Shown one piece after another: positions 31,945-40,900 of a stretch of 46,344 nucleotides of DNA (position 1 is its first letter; each line of letters starts with the position of its first letter). The notes below the pieces were generated by a model. The model saw only the letters and a list, made by a program, of their open reading frames with translations, ran no database searches and was not told the origin of the DNA. The DNA is from JANPLN01 sp041736155 (lineage in GTDB: Bacteria; Bdellovibrionota; Bdellovibrionia; Bdellovibrionales; JAGQZY01). The DNA is taken from positions 1 through 46,344 of the forward strand of contig JBGSUL010000039.1 in assembly GCA_041736155.1 (NCBI GenBank), given 5' to 3'. A program made the translations under genes and the position numbers.

Positions 31945-32079
31945 ATGGCCAGATATTTTATTATTGGGTTGAGTCTGATGTGGATGACCGTTTTCTATCA
32001 AAACTGTAGCCCCCGATCCGAAGCCACAGCGCAAACCTCTCAGAAGGCTCCTGATAAGCAAATCTCTGCGGTTAAATAA
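31945..32079 (+). CDS. Tiny predicted lipoprotein (44 aa)
   Basis: ATG at 31945 is preceded by GGGAG with 5-base spacing. The product MARYFIIGLSLMWMTVFYQN, CSPRSEATAQTSQKAPDKQI, SAVK has a short charged start, a hydrophobic core of about 15 residues and a Cys followed by Ser, i.e. a non-canonical lipobox (YQNC), then a hydrophilic Ser/Thr/Gln-rich tail. From memory, Bdellovibrio genomes hold many such small lipoproteins with QNC before the Cys. It lies alone in the 380-bp gap between polA and ftsB. An antisense reading frame (31885-32178) overlaps it, but that frame's second half looks like complementary translation. Confidence 0.5.
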   Translation: MARYFIIGLSLMWMTVFYQNCSPRSEATAQTSQKAPDKQISAVK

Positions 32080-32155
32080 TTCTTCTTCAGCCTGTTGAAT
32101 TGTCGGTTCATTCGTCAGCTGATTCGACGACTGATTTATCGGCTCGCTCATACGA

Positions 32156-32473
32156 CTATTCGCCATCTGCAAATACAAAAACCAATTCGTCTTCGCGAAC
32201 CAGCCCGAGTTGTTCGGTGGCTTGTTTTTCGATAAATGAATGGGATTGAGCTGCGGCTACTTTAAAGTTGAGCGCCTTTACATCTTCGTGAAGTGCTTCA
32301 ATGCGTACTCGCATTGCTTTTTCGTTGCGATGCAAACTCCACAAATTCCAAAAGCTGCCATCACTCAACAACCAAATAAATGCAAAGCTTGATGCGAAAA
32401 TAAACATCTTTATGGGATGTTGCAAAAGACGTTGGTAAAGAGAGAGCTGCGGAGTCATCGGATTTGTATACAT
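32156..32473 (-). CDS. ftsB: Cell division protein FtsB (septum formation initiator)
   Basis: The protein has a short cytosolic N-terminus, one transmembrane helix (KMFIFASSFAFIWLLSDGSF), a coiled coil (LHRNEKAMRVRIEALHEDVK to about residue 80) and the FtsB/DivIC signature EKQATEQLGLVREDELVFVF. It joins FtsL and FtsQ in the divisome. The start is uncertain: ATG at 32473 (used) and ATG at 32458 are both possible. A hairpin covers the first of these. The eno-ftsB order is common in proteobacteria. Product about 105 aa, the usual size. Confidence 0.88.
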   Translation of the reverse strand: MYTNPMTPQLSLYQRLLQHPIKMFIFASSFAFIWLLSDGSFWNLWSLHRNEKAMRVRIEALHEDVKALNFKVAAAQSHSFIEKQATEQLGLVREDELVFVFADGE

Positions 32474-32489
32474 ACTCTCAGTATACAAA
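32463..32489 (-). promoter_or_regulatory. Hairpin enclosing the ftsB ribosome binding site
   Basis: Perfect 9-bp arms tttgtatac (32463-32471) and gtatacaaa (32481-32489) with a 9-nt loop. In the ftsB mRNA the loop contains GAGAGT and the stem holds most of the ATG codon at 32473. This could sequester initiation, or the dyad could be a DNA operator. Confidence 0.35.
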
Positions 32490-32518
32490 CAATGTGCTCA
32501 GCGAGAACTCTCCCTCAA

Positions 32519-33772
32519 CTAAAGCTGGGCAAACGTCGCGCTTCGGATGAGCTGTTCTTCGATGCGCAACAATTGATTGTATTTCGCTGTGCGCTCGCCA
32601 CGACAGAGACTGCCGGTCTTAATCTGACGACAGCCCAGGGCCACAGCCAAATCAGCAATGGTCACGTCTTCGGTCTCGCCACTGCGATGGGACATGACTG
32701 TGTTGTAACCCGAGTTTTGTGCAAACTGCACAGCTTGGATTGTTTCTGTCAAAGTTCCGATTTGGTTAACTTTAACCAAGAGAGCATTGGCGCACTTTTC
32801 AGCCACGCCTCGTTGCACACGTTCACGGTTGGTCACAAATAAATCATCGCCAACAAGTTGCATCTGGTTTCCCAACTGCGCAGTGAGCTCACGCCAACCA
32901 GCCCAATCGTCTTCGGCCAAACCATCCTCGATGCTGACTAAAGGATATTTTTTGGCCCACGAAGCATAAACACCGGTCATCTCTTGCGAGGAAATCTTTT
33001 TACCTTCCCATTCATACTTGCCATCTTTGTAAAATTCGGTCGCCGCCACATCGAGAGCTAAAAAGACATCTTCGCCCGGTGTGTAGCCGGCTTTTTGAAT
33101 CGCCACCATTAAAAGTTCTAAGGCTTGCTCATTGGATTCGAGAGCGGGTGCAAAACCACCTTCATCGCCCACGGCGGTGGCAAGTTTTTTCTCCATAAGA
33201 ATTTTTTTAAGATGATGAAAAATTTCTGAACCGGCGCGCAGAGTCTCACGGAAGTTTTCTTTGCGCGGAACGATCATAAATTCCTGCACGTCCATGCCAT
33301 TGTCCGCATGAGCGCCACCATTCATCACATTCATTAATGGCACCGGCAGTTGATGGCTGTGCACCCCGCCAATGTATTTGTACAAAGGAAGTTTGGCTTC
33401 GAGGGCTCCGGCCTTTGCTGCCGCTAAAGAAACTCCTAAAATGGCATTGGCACCTAAGCGGGATTTATTGCGAGTACCATCGAGAGCAATTAATTTTTGA
33501 TCTAAACCCGCTTGATCGAAGACATCAAAACCTTCAAGGGCGGTACAGATTTCGTCATTGACGTTGTCCACAGCCGTGAGCACGCCTTTGCCTAAATAAC
33601 GACTCTTATCACCATCCCGCAACTCGTGCGCTTCGTGGGCGCCGGTGGATGCTCCCGATGGCACGGCCGCTCGACCAATGCAGCCATTGTCCGTTAACAC
33701 TTCCACTTCGACTGTGGGAAATCCTCGACTGTCTATAATTTCGCGGGCGTGAATTGATACTATCTCGGACAT
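32519..33772 (-). CDS. eno: Enolase
   Basis: The 417-aa enzyme has N-terminal AREIIDSRGFPTVEVEV, the catalytic loop VPSGASTGAHEAHELRD, GVSLAAAKAGALEAKLPLYK, DEGGFAPALESNEQALELL and the metal-binding DVAATEFYKDGKY, SIEDGLAEDDWAGW, QLVGDDLFVTN with active-site Lys in LLVKVNQIGTLTE and SHRSGETED. It interconverts 2-phosphoglycerate and phosphoenolpyruvate. AAGGAG precedes the ATG. It is slightly shorter than typical (about 430 aa), as in some deltaproteobacteria, and is followed by ftsB. Confidence 0.97.
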   Translation of the reverse strand: MSEIVSIHAREIIDSRGFPTVEVEVLTDNGCIGRAAVPSGASTGAHEAHELRDGDKSRYLGKGVLTAVDNVNDEICTALEGFDVFDQAGLDQKLIALDGTRNKSRLGANAILGVSLAAAKAGALEAKLPLYKYIGGVHSHQLPVPLMNVMNGGAHADNGMDVQEFMIVPRKENFRETLRAGSEIFHHLKKILMEKKLATAVGDEGGFAPALESNEQALELLMVAIQKAGYTPGEDVFLALDVAATEFYKDGKYEWEGKKISSQEMTGVYASWAKKYPLVSIEDGLAEDDWAGWRELTAQLGNQMQLVGDDLFVTNRERVQRGVAEKCANALLVKVNQIGTLTETIQAVQFAQNSGYNTVMSHRSGETEDVTIADLAVALGCRQIKTGSLCRGERTAKYNQLLRIEEQLIRSATFAQL

Positions 33773-33786
33773 GATTTCTCCTTCGG

Positions 33787-34824
33787 TTACAGTGGCAACG
33801 GTAGGTTCTTATTCCCGGAAATATCTCCCTCAGTCAATGACTGGGCTTTAAATTTTTGAAATCGTTGCGACAAATCTTGCATGGTGGACTTGTTTTTCAG
33901 CAGGCGTTCACACGCAGCTTCCACCATTTGCTCATAGGAGGTCTGCACATGTTGCCAATCCATGCGTCGCATGGCCTCATCGACCTGTTTTGTTTTTCTT
34001 CCAGAATGCACGAGGAATGTGACAAGCTGTTGTGATCTTACGAAATAATCATGAAGTTTTAAGAAATCATTTTTGAGTGCCAAAGTTTCTTGCAAATACA
34101 GTTCAAATTGTTCACCCGACTCGCGCAAGAAATTTTGTAGCTCGCGAATCTCCTCCGAAGACACATTTGAGGTGTTGCCACTAGGGCTGGAGCGACTCTC
34201 CATATTTTTTTGGTGTTTTTCCAGACTCTCCATCATCGTGCGCACCCACTGCGGGTTAAATTGGCGCAAATGCATCTCTTCATCCGGCAAGAGACTTTCT
34301 TGTGTTTGTCGCCACACGATTTCGATTTCGCTCTCTTTCCAATGTACAATCCCCATTGGCTGGCGCATGTACAATGGCAAACCCTCAAGCGCGCCGGTCA
34401 AATACATGGTCACGTAAGGATATTGCTCAGCAAGAATAGGAAGTTGAAATCGAATGCGATCCGCATCCTGTCGCCAAGAGGCGATGGGTGGCTCTGGCGA
34501 AATAAAGTAAGATAAAAACCGGGAAGGTTGGCCGTAAATGTCGAGCGGTGATTCGACCATTTTTAAAACGCTGTCGAGAACTCCCCACGATCGCAGTTGC
34601 TCATTTTGCCGACCGATCTCGCGAACATAATCTTCAGGAAGATCGGTAAACTGGAGGTCGATTTCTTTGAGCAAGAACTCCATTTTTTCGGCCTCTAACC
34701 AGCACGCAGTATCGCGCATGAATTCCTCAGGAATATCCATATTCTGAAAAACGGGAGATAAATCTCTCCCCTGTCTTTCTAAAGAACAAAGAACTGAATT
34801 GGAAACTTTGCAGCTGATGAGCAC
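33787..34824 (-). CDS. Uncharacterised regulator-like protein (345 aa)
   Basis: The N-terminal 60 residues (ISCKVSNSVLCSLERQGRDL, PVFQNMDIPEEFMRDTACWL then AEKMEFLLKEI) resemble the N-terminus of the Arabinose_bd/AraC-type sensor fold. The middle contains LSYFISPEPPIASWRQDADR and YPYVTMYLTGALEGLPLYMR, again sensor-like. The C-terminal part (about 195-330) is helical and coiled-coil-like (EEIRELQNFLRESGEQFELY, RRMDWQHVQTSYEQMVEAAC) with no HTH that I can identify. The start is GTG at 34824 with a weak Shine-Dalgarno. It sits between cpaF and eno. It may be a signalling or scaffold protein; no function is assigned. Confidence 0.75.
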   Translation of the reverse strand: MLISCKVSNSVLCSLERQGRDLSPVFQNMDIPEEFMRDTACWLEAEKMEFLLKEIDLQFTDLPEDYVREIGRQNEQLRSWGVLDSVLKMVESPLDIYGQPSRFLSYFISPEPPIASWRQDADRIRFQLPILAEQYPYVTMYLTGALEGLPLYMRQPMGIVHWKESEIEIVWRQTQESLLPDEEMHLRQFNPQWVRTMMESLEKHQKNMESRSSPSGNTSNVSSEEIRELQNFLRESGEQFELYLQETLALKNDFLKLHDYFVRSQQLVTFLVHSGRKTKQVDEAMRRMDWQHVQTSYEQMVEAACERLLKNKSTMQDLSQRFQKFKAQSLTEGDISGNKNLPLPL

Positions 34825-34878
34825 GTCTCATTTTTGCAATGAAACCCGTGAGAAAACAATAGATATTGAGAGACATTT

Positions 34879-34904
34879 CCTAAGATCCTTATGCAGGATC
34901 TAGG
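34879..34904. terminator. Possible hairpin terminator after cpaF
   Basis: The arms agatcct and aggatct (7 bp) with flanking cct/agg pairing surround a 5-nt loop and include the cpaF stop. On the plus strand it is followed by a TTTTTT run, but no plus-strand gene precedes it; on the minus strand no U-run follows. It may stabilise the cpaF mRNA end. Confidence 0.3.
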
Positions 34905-36021
34905 AGGCTTTTTTATTGGCAAAAAACTTACCGCGTGGAAATGGAATGCGGTTGTCTTCGATTTCCTTCATAAAGGTCGGAAAGACACCTGTGGGCTCGA
35001 TATGACCTTTGAGTTTTCCATCGGGCATACGCGTTAAGGTGCTGATTTTATATATATCCTCAGTTTTATAAGTGCCGTCATCGCCCAACCCCATAACTTC
35101 CGAAATGGACATGATTTTGCGCGATCCGTCAGAAACCCGCGAAATTTGCACGACGATTTCGATAGCCGATGCGATGGAATGACGTAGTGCTTTTTCACTC
35201 ACCTTGTTATCACCGCCCATGGCCAATGCCTCTAAACGCAGCAGCGCATCTGGTGAAGAATTGGCGTGAATGGTTCCTAAACAACCTTTGTGACCGGTGT
35301 TCATAGCTTGGATCAGCTCCATGCCTTCGGAGCCACGCACTTCACCGACGATAATGCGATCCGGGCGCAGACGCAGACTGCTCTTGAGCAGATCATACAT
35401 CGACACTTCTCCCTTACCCATTTCATCGGCCATTTTTGTTTCAAAACGGACAACATGTTCGTAATCAATAATCAATTCACTGGCGTCTTCGATAACAATC
35501 ACACGTTGGCCTTTGGGAATGCGACTGCAAAGTAAGCCAAGTAATGTGGTTTTCCCAGAACCTGTGCCACCGCTGACTAAAATGTTTTTTCCGAGGAACA
35601 TGCAAATTTCTAAAAACTGCGCCGCATCGGGAGTGACAGCCCCCCACTCAATGTATTTTTTAAAATCTATTTTTGTTTTGCTAAATTTACGAATGCTCAC
35701 GGTTGGACCGCTCATCGCGCACGGACGAATCACAGCGTGAATACGGGAGCCATCTGGCAAACGAGCATCAAGGCGAGGTTCATCTTTGGTGATTCGGCGT
35801 TTTACGTACTGAGCAATGTTATTGATACCGGCAAGAAGGTCATCTTCCGAGGCAAAAACCGCCGTGGTTTTATGAAGTTTACCGCCGCGCTCAATGAAAA
35901 TATCATTGGGACCATTGATGAGAATCTCAGTAATGGTTGGGTCTTCGAGATACTCAAAGACCGGCGCTAAATAATTTTTTAAGGACTCTCGAAAGAGTTC
36001 TTTTTCGCTGGCTTTACTCAT
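34900..36021 (-). CDS. cpaF: CpaF/TadA-family secretion ATPase
   Basis: This 373-aa member of the type II/IV secretion ATPase family has an N-terminal domain with LEDPTITEILINGPNDIFIE, Walker A SGGTGSGKTTLLGLL, the Asp box VIVIEDASELIIDYEHVVRF, Walker B region RPDRIIVGEVRGSEGMELIQ and His box NTGHKGCLGTIHANS. It would power assembly of a Tad/Flp pilus or related secretion system. No other tad/cpa gene is in the window, so it is an orphan ATPase that may serve a distant system. It overlaps the cupredoxin-like gene by 8 bp. Confidence 0.93.
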   Translation of the reverse strand: MSKASEKELFRESLKNYLAPVFEYLEDPTITEILINGPNDIFIERGGKLHKTTAVFASEDDLLAGINNIAQYVKRRITKDEPRLDARLPDGSRIHAVIRPCAMSGPTVSIRKFSKTKIDFKKYIEWGAVTPDAAQFLEICMFLGKNILVSGGTGSGKTTLLGLLCSRIPKGQRVIVIEDASELIIDYEHVVRFETKMADEMGKGEVSMYDLLKSSLRLRPDRIIVGEVRGSEGMELIQAMNTGHKGCLGTIHANSSPDALLRLEALAMGGDNKVSEKALRHSIASAIEIVVQISRVSDGSRKIMSISEVMGLGDDGTYKTEDIYKISTLTRMPDGKLKGHIEPTGVFPTFMKEIEDNRIPFPRGKFFANKKAS

Positions 36022-36562
36022 CGCCCCCTCTAATAATTGCTGGCGGTACGGACTCTTCGTGTTGTTGCGCTGGCTGACGAATTTGAATCGACGGCACAGT
36101 TTGCATAGTCTCTTCCGGTCCGTAGACTAAAACTTTTCCTATAAATTCTGCTTCGGGACAGTAAAACTGAAAAAGGCCTTCTTTTTGCGGTTTTACTGTA
36201 AACGTCACCACGTCGCCAAAATAGGTTCCATGGTGTTCAGCAAAAGCATCTAACATGAAGCTAACATTCTTTTTGTTTTTGTTCACATTCACAACGGAAA
36301 CTTGATAAATCTGGTCCTTCTTAAGTCTTAAAACATTGGGAACAAAACCTTTGTCTGTATTGGCAATGACCACTTCTTCTTTGGGCATTTCTTTTTCAAA
36401 AATTTGCTCCAGGGTGGTCTGCTTTTTTTCATCGGCAGCAATTTGATCCAGGTCCAGGCGTTGCAAATCTTTCTGACGTCGAGACAGATCGATTTTCCAG
36501 TCAGCAGCAAATGCTGACATTGAGCAAACCATCATTATATTGATTATCAACCATTGTTTCAT
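36014..36562 (-). CDS. Periplasmic cupredoxin-fold protein, probably without metal
   Basis: A signal peptide (QWLIINIMMVCSMSAFA) is followed by a Lys/Asp/Gln-rich helical segment (about 20-60) and a cupredoxin-type domain (about 62-155): GFVPNVLRLKKDQIYQVSVV, YFGDVVTFTVKPQKEGLFQF and YCPEAEFIGKVLVYGP. The Cys is in the right place, but the usual first His (Phe in SFMLDAF) and the trailing HxxxM are absent, so copper binding is doubtful. The C-terminus is Pro/Gln-rich. Translationally coupled to cpaF, it is a candidate periplasmic partner of that ATPase's system. Confidence 0.7.
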   Translation of the reverse strand: MKQWLIINIMMVCSMSAFAADWKIDLSRRQKDLQRLDLDQIAADEKKQTTLEQIFEKEMPKEEVVIANTDKGFVPNVLRLKKDQIYQVSVVNVNKNKKNVSFMLDAFAEHHGTYFGDVVTFTVKPQKEGLFQFYCPEAEFIGKVLVYGPEETMQTVPSIQIRQPAQQHEESVPPAIIRGGDE

Positions 36563-36578
36563 ATATTCCTCCGTCTTC

Positions 36579-36857
36579 TCAATGAACCACTGTGTTGGTG
36601 TGAAAAGACATTAATTCTTTTGCTACAAGCATGGCCAAATAGTTGAGAGTTTCTTGGTCAAACGATTGCAACTCATCCATCAGCTCGGTGTAGGTTCCGG
36701 CACAGCTGTTCACAGCTTCGATCACCGGACTTAATCTCCACGGCTCAGAATCCAATCTCCCAAACTCATCGCTCCAATCCATCTTTAAAACGGGATCAAT
36801 AACTCCCATGTGATAAAGGGCATCAAAGACACGCTGTAAATCACCTTGTAGAAACAT
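36579..36857 (-). CDS. Small uncharacterised acidic protein (92 aa)
   Basis: A strong ribosome binding site (GGAGGATTGG before ATG) supports this gene. The protein is soluble, without signal or transmembrane segment, acidic, and helical in the middle (CAGTYTELMDELQSFDQETL then NYLAMLVAKELMSFH). It is 16 bp upstream of the cupredoxin-fold gene and probably first in the unit that includes cpaF. No family recognised. Confidence 0.65.
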   Translation of the reverse strand: MFLQGDLQRVFDALYHMGVIDPVLKMDWSDEFGRLDSEPWRLSPVIEAVNSCAGTYTELMDELQSFDQETLNYLAMLVAKELMSFHTNTVVH

Positions 36858-36979
36858 CCAATCCTCCCTGATTGCTAAAGAGAAGATCGGCTCATTTTGA
36901 GATGCTCTTGAGTCTAGTTTTAGGGAACTGTTATCTATCTCGACTCTCAGGACGACGGGCGCGGATTCGCTTGAGACGA

Positions 36980-37086
36980 GAGGTCCTTCGCTGTCGCTCA
37001 GGAAGCTTTTTGAGGAGGTCCTTAGCTGGACCTTCGCTGACGCTCCGGAGGTCTGAAAAGGCTTCCTGAGCGTCAGCGAAGGATCT
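36980..37086. repeat. Cluster of three dispersed-repeat arms with long inverted repeat
   Basis: The arm tccttcgctgtcgctcagga (36983 on) pairs with its reverse-complement copy ending at 37083 over 23 bases with one mismatch. A third arm, ggaccttcgctgacgctccg, lies between them at 37028-37047. All sit in the gap between the SRPBCC gene and the 92-aa gene. Confidence 0.7.
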
Positions 37087-37090
37087 GGCT

Positions 37091-37711
37091 TTATTCGGCA
37101 GTGCCTTCTTTAGCGGGTTCTTCTTTCGCGTCTTCTGTTTTCGTATCGACTTTGGCTGCGTCTTTTTCTGTTGCCGCTTTTAAATATTGGAGACCTTCAA
37201 CTATTTGTTTTTCTAAATTCGCTGGCGTGGAAAAGAATCCGCTCATCACGCGATCGATAAATCCTTCGTTTTTACCTTCGATACGGCATAAAACTTCGGT
37301 GGTTGTTTCGGTCAGAGGTTTGATTTTAAAAAAGACATTTACTTTTAGATTTTGGAAACCAAATTTTTGCACACGTGTTTTGAATACTTCGCCTTGAACC
37401 ACATCTAAAATGGCCACTTTCCCTTTTCCCGCGGAGGCTTTGCTCTCCCACTCCACCCAGGCTCCGGCGCCGGCTGTTTTTTCTTCGTTATACTCTAAGA
37501 GAGTTTGTTTATCTTGTGAGTACCATGGGTTCCACAAACGCCAATTTTTGAGATCATTGATCATGGGGAAAACTTCCGTCATCGGTTTAGAAATCTCTAT
37601 CGACCTCAACGCTGTGTACTCGGACTTCTGCAAACTTCCGACAACTCCGGCGATCATTAAAAAACAAACGAAAATTCCCAGGACTACGAAACCGACTTTT
37701 TCTTTTTTCAT
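37091..37711 (-). CDS. Membrane-anchored SRPBCC-family protein
   Basis: One N-terminal transmembrane helix (VGFVVLGIFVCFLMIAGVVG, about 6-25) precedes a START/polyketide-cyclase-like domain (about 34-175) with SIEISKPMTEVFPMINDLKN followed by WRLWNPW, GAGAWVEWESKASAGKGKV and TTTEVLCRIEGKNEGF, the helix-grip hydrophobic-ligand fold. The tail is Ala/Glu/Lys-rich low complexity. Ligand unknown. Repeat clusters lie on both sides of the gene. Confidence 0.8.
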   Translation of the reverse strand: MKKEKVGFVVLGIFVCFLMIAGVVGSLQKSEYTALRSIEISKPMTEVFPMINDLKNWRLWNPWYSQDKQTLLEYNEEKTAGAGAWVEWESKASAGKGKVAILDVVQGEVFKTRVQKFGFQNLKVNVFFKIKPLTETTTEVLCRIEGKNEGFIDRVMSGFFSTPANLEKQIVEGLQYLKAATEKDAAKVDTKTEDAKEEPAKEGTAE

Positions 37712-37733
37712 ATTTATATCTCCTGCAGGGTCG

Positions 37734-37787
37734 AGATCCTTCGCTTCGCTCAGGAAGCTTAGGTTTCCTGAGCGAAGCGAAGGATCT
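37734..37787. repeat. Perfect 23-bp inverted pair of the dispersed repeat
   Basis: The arm agatccttcgcttcgctcag plus gaa (37734-37756) and its exact reverse complement (37765-37787) are separated by 8 nt. It lies just upstream of the SRPBCC start and downstream of the A2M gene, and could fold as a stable hairpin in either transcript. Confidence 0.75.
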
Positions 37788-37820
37788 TCTACATTATAAG
37801 GACTTTATACATTATACACG

Positions 37821-37875
37821 AAAGCCCTCGTAAGAGGGCTTTCCTTCAATCTACGCCCTCGTAAGAGGGCTTTCC
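37821..37875 (-). terminator. Duplicated terminator hairpins after the A2M gene
   Basis: The 21-mer beginning gccctcgtaagagggctttc occurs twice (37824-37844 and 37855-37875). Each forms a gccctc/gagggc stem with a GTAA loop, and the first extends to 9 bp with AAA/TTT. They lie 31-85 bp beyond the A2M stop codon. Confidence 0.7.
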
Positions 37876-37905
37876 AAGATTCCATCTGTGAGAAACACAG
37901 ACTGC

Positions 37906-40900
37906 TTATTTTACAACGATCGTGCTGTTTTCCAATGCTCCGTAGATGCCTGGCTCATAAAGAGCTTCCGCACGTGTTGGAGGCATTTGGAAAGTTCCAG
38001 GATTGTTGAGTTGGAACTGGTAGCTTACAGTTGTTTCACCCTCAGCTAAGAACTCGAAGTACAATTTGTAACCTTCGTACGTTTTTTGCGAGTAGTTGTA
38101 AGGTCCCCAGCCTTCGCTCAAAATATTGGCGCCAGCAGGAATTGGATCAAACACGCCAACGTGGCTCAAGCTTGATGGATTTTCGATCTTGATTTCAACT
38201 TGGATCAAATCACCTGCGGCATATGTTCCATCTTGACGAGTGATGTTTTTCACCGTTTTAGAAACTTTTAAGCCTTGAGTTTTTGAACCCTTCACAGGAA
38301 CAGCCGCTTTTGTCGTGATAGCCACCCATGGTTGACCTTGACCACTGTGAGTCACAGTTACTTTTGCGTCAGCATCTGTCCACTGAGTGACAAAGCCGTT
38401 TTCTTTATTCGCTTCGCCTTGGCCCCATGCAATCATCGACGACACAGAGGACTCAGTATTGGCCAATGTGGTCGTACCCGAAACAGGTTGTGCTTCGAAT
38501 TTCGCAGCAAACGCTTCGAGACCATCAAGAACCCATGCTTTTGTACGAGTTGTGTACCATTGGTCGGTGCGGTTTGCGTCTACAAGTCCTTTGACCAAAT
38601 TGTCTAAACGGTTGTCAGAGCTTTTTGCAGAAATGGCTGTCAACGCTCTTACCATTTTTGCCGTCATTACGATTTCGTCACTATAACCCCACCAGCCCCA
38701 CTGAGCTTTTGATTTGATAATAGCGCTAGAATCTTTACTGCTTAGCAAAGACTCACTTACAAACTTCATCACGTTCGAAGTTGCAACGGTGCTTTCTGGT
38801 TTAAGTACCGAAGTCAATACAACCGCATCAACCACTGTTTCTTCGAAAAGATCATTCAGATTTTTAACCGCATTCACTTCATCCAAAACTGCAACAACTT
38901 GTGAGCCGTAATTGACAGAGCTGGTCAACATAACGACAACGTTCGCCGCTTTGACTTTTGCAGCCAAACCAATTGCTGCGTTGTTGGAGTTACCCAAATA
39001 CGCTGGATCCAAACCACCAGAGAGAGTAGCTTCAAAACTGTTTCGCCACTTTGCTTTGAGGTTCGCAGGAACGCGAGCCAGAGCCCATGGTTGCGCTGCG
39101 ACCAACTGTACAACTTCGGCTGTCATCCAGAAACTGCCCATCGCACTACCTGGGTAGTACTTGATCATCCCTTGGCTATCCACTTGCGAAACAACTTCCG
39201 CAAGAACTTTATCTAAAGCCTCAGTATTTTGGGCGCTCGATTTAATCAAAGCCACAAGGATTTGATTCTCAACAGTGAAGTCCGCAAATGGACTTGCACT
39301 AAAGCTGCTTTGAATCGACGTCGATGCCGAGTCAACGATGCTAGAAAAGACGCTCGTTTCGATAGAACCAAGACCGGCAACCGCTGCCGCATCTTTGCTC
39401 ACAACTTGATCATACGTTGTGCCAGACATTTGCACCATGTATTGCTCTTGAACAGTCACAGGGATGGCTGGTTTGATTTCTTGCGTTTGATCAACCAAAC
39501 GATCCATTAACAGACCATTTTGATTGTAAACAGAGACATTGTAAGTGGCGCTTGTCGCTCCCGCAGGGATTTCAAGATCACCGATACGAACAACTTGAGA
39601 GCCGTTCGAAGCAATCGCTTGCGATTTTTCCATAGTTCCTTGGGCAAGAACAACACCGTTGATGCCATAGATCACATAGTCAACCACAGACTTAAATGTT
39701 CCATCTTGGGCACCATTGTTTTGCAAAGTGACCGCGACAGGGAAGATATCCCCTGTGCGTGCCACAACAGGAAGGTTCGCTACCGTTTGAAGTTCTTGAG
39801 CAGCGACATACGCTGTATCGCCTGTTCCATACTTGCTAGCCGCATCTGTGGCGATGGCAAAGACTTTGAACTTCGTCAATTTATCATTCAATTTGAAAGA
39901 AACTGTCGCTTTACCATTTACGAGCGGAACAGTTTGCATGGTTACGAGGGCATCAAAAAGTTTGCGATTCATTTGTTCAAATTCAGAACCAGAACCACCT
40001 TCTTGGCCAGCCTTAGCTTCGTCACCGACTACAGCACTTTCGGCCGCTTCTACGGCTTGCGCAAACGATGTCGCAAGACTGTAGTTATTGATTGTCTGAA
40101 CATTGTGGTCACGCATGCCCATAAGGCTTGTCAATAGATCGTAAGTCTCGTTTGGACGAAGAGTTAAAATATTCTCTTCGATCACCACAAGCGTGACGTC
40201 TCCACCCAACATGAGACCTTGTTCGGGAGTTACAGTGACTTCCGCAACAGCCATTTCTGCTGGTTTGTACTCAGCTTGGTTTGTTTTCACCTCTACGTTG
40301 AGTTTGTACTGTTCCCAGTCAATCTTAAGGTTAGCAAAACCAAGACGGTAGCTCGGTTTACCTAAATCGAAATCCGTCGTAGAAATCGTGGTTTGTGCGC
40401 GTCCAGCCGCTAAGTAAACAGAGGCGAAAACGTTAGGAGCTAATTCGCTCTTTACAGGAATGTTTACAAATTGGTTTTGGCAAGCGGCTGTATCAACATA
40501 GGCGTCGATGACATCTGAGCGTTCTAAGGTTACAAGGGCCGCGCAATTTGCAAAAGGGCTTTCGAAAGAAAGTTTCGCGGTATCGCCACCTTTGTAAGAT
40601 TCTTTATTCGCAGCCAATTTCATATTACGATCGTCACTTCCATTATCGTAGTAGTAATCGCTTTCACCCGTAATCTGACCAGCAGCATCCACATTGAATT
40701 TAGAGTAAGTGGCTTGTCCGTTGGTTTTAGAAGTCACTTGGAAAACGTAGCTGCCTTTAGCTAAAGAACCAACGGCACAGTTTACAACTCCTGCCTGAAC
40801 AGCACACGATGGTGTCCAAGTAGAGTTTTCTAATTCATATTCAAAAACGTTTTTCACTAAACCGCCAAAGATTTCTTCGCTGATCACATTGGCATTGACC

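Noticed and set aside
31885..32178. 97-aa minus-strand frame after ftsB
   Set aside because: It overlaps the better supported 44-aa lipoprotein, has a poor ribosome binding site and a C-terminal half with antisense-like composition.
37734..37787. CRISPR-like palindromic repeats
   Set aside because: The repeats are inverted pairs without regular spacers, so they are REP/REPIN-like and not a CRISPR array.
39520..40137. 205-aa plus-strand frame
   Set aside because: Antisense to the A2M gene, Arg/Cys/His-rich composition typical of shadow frames.
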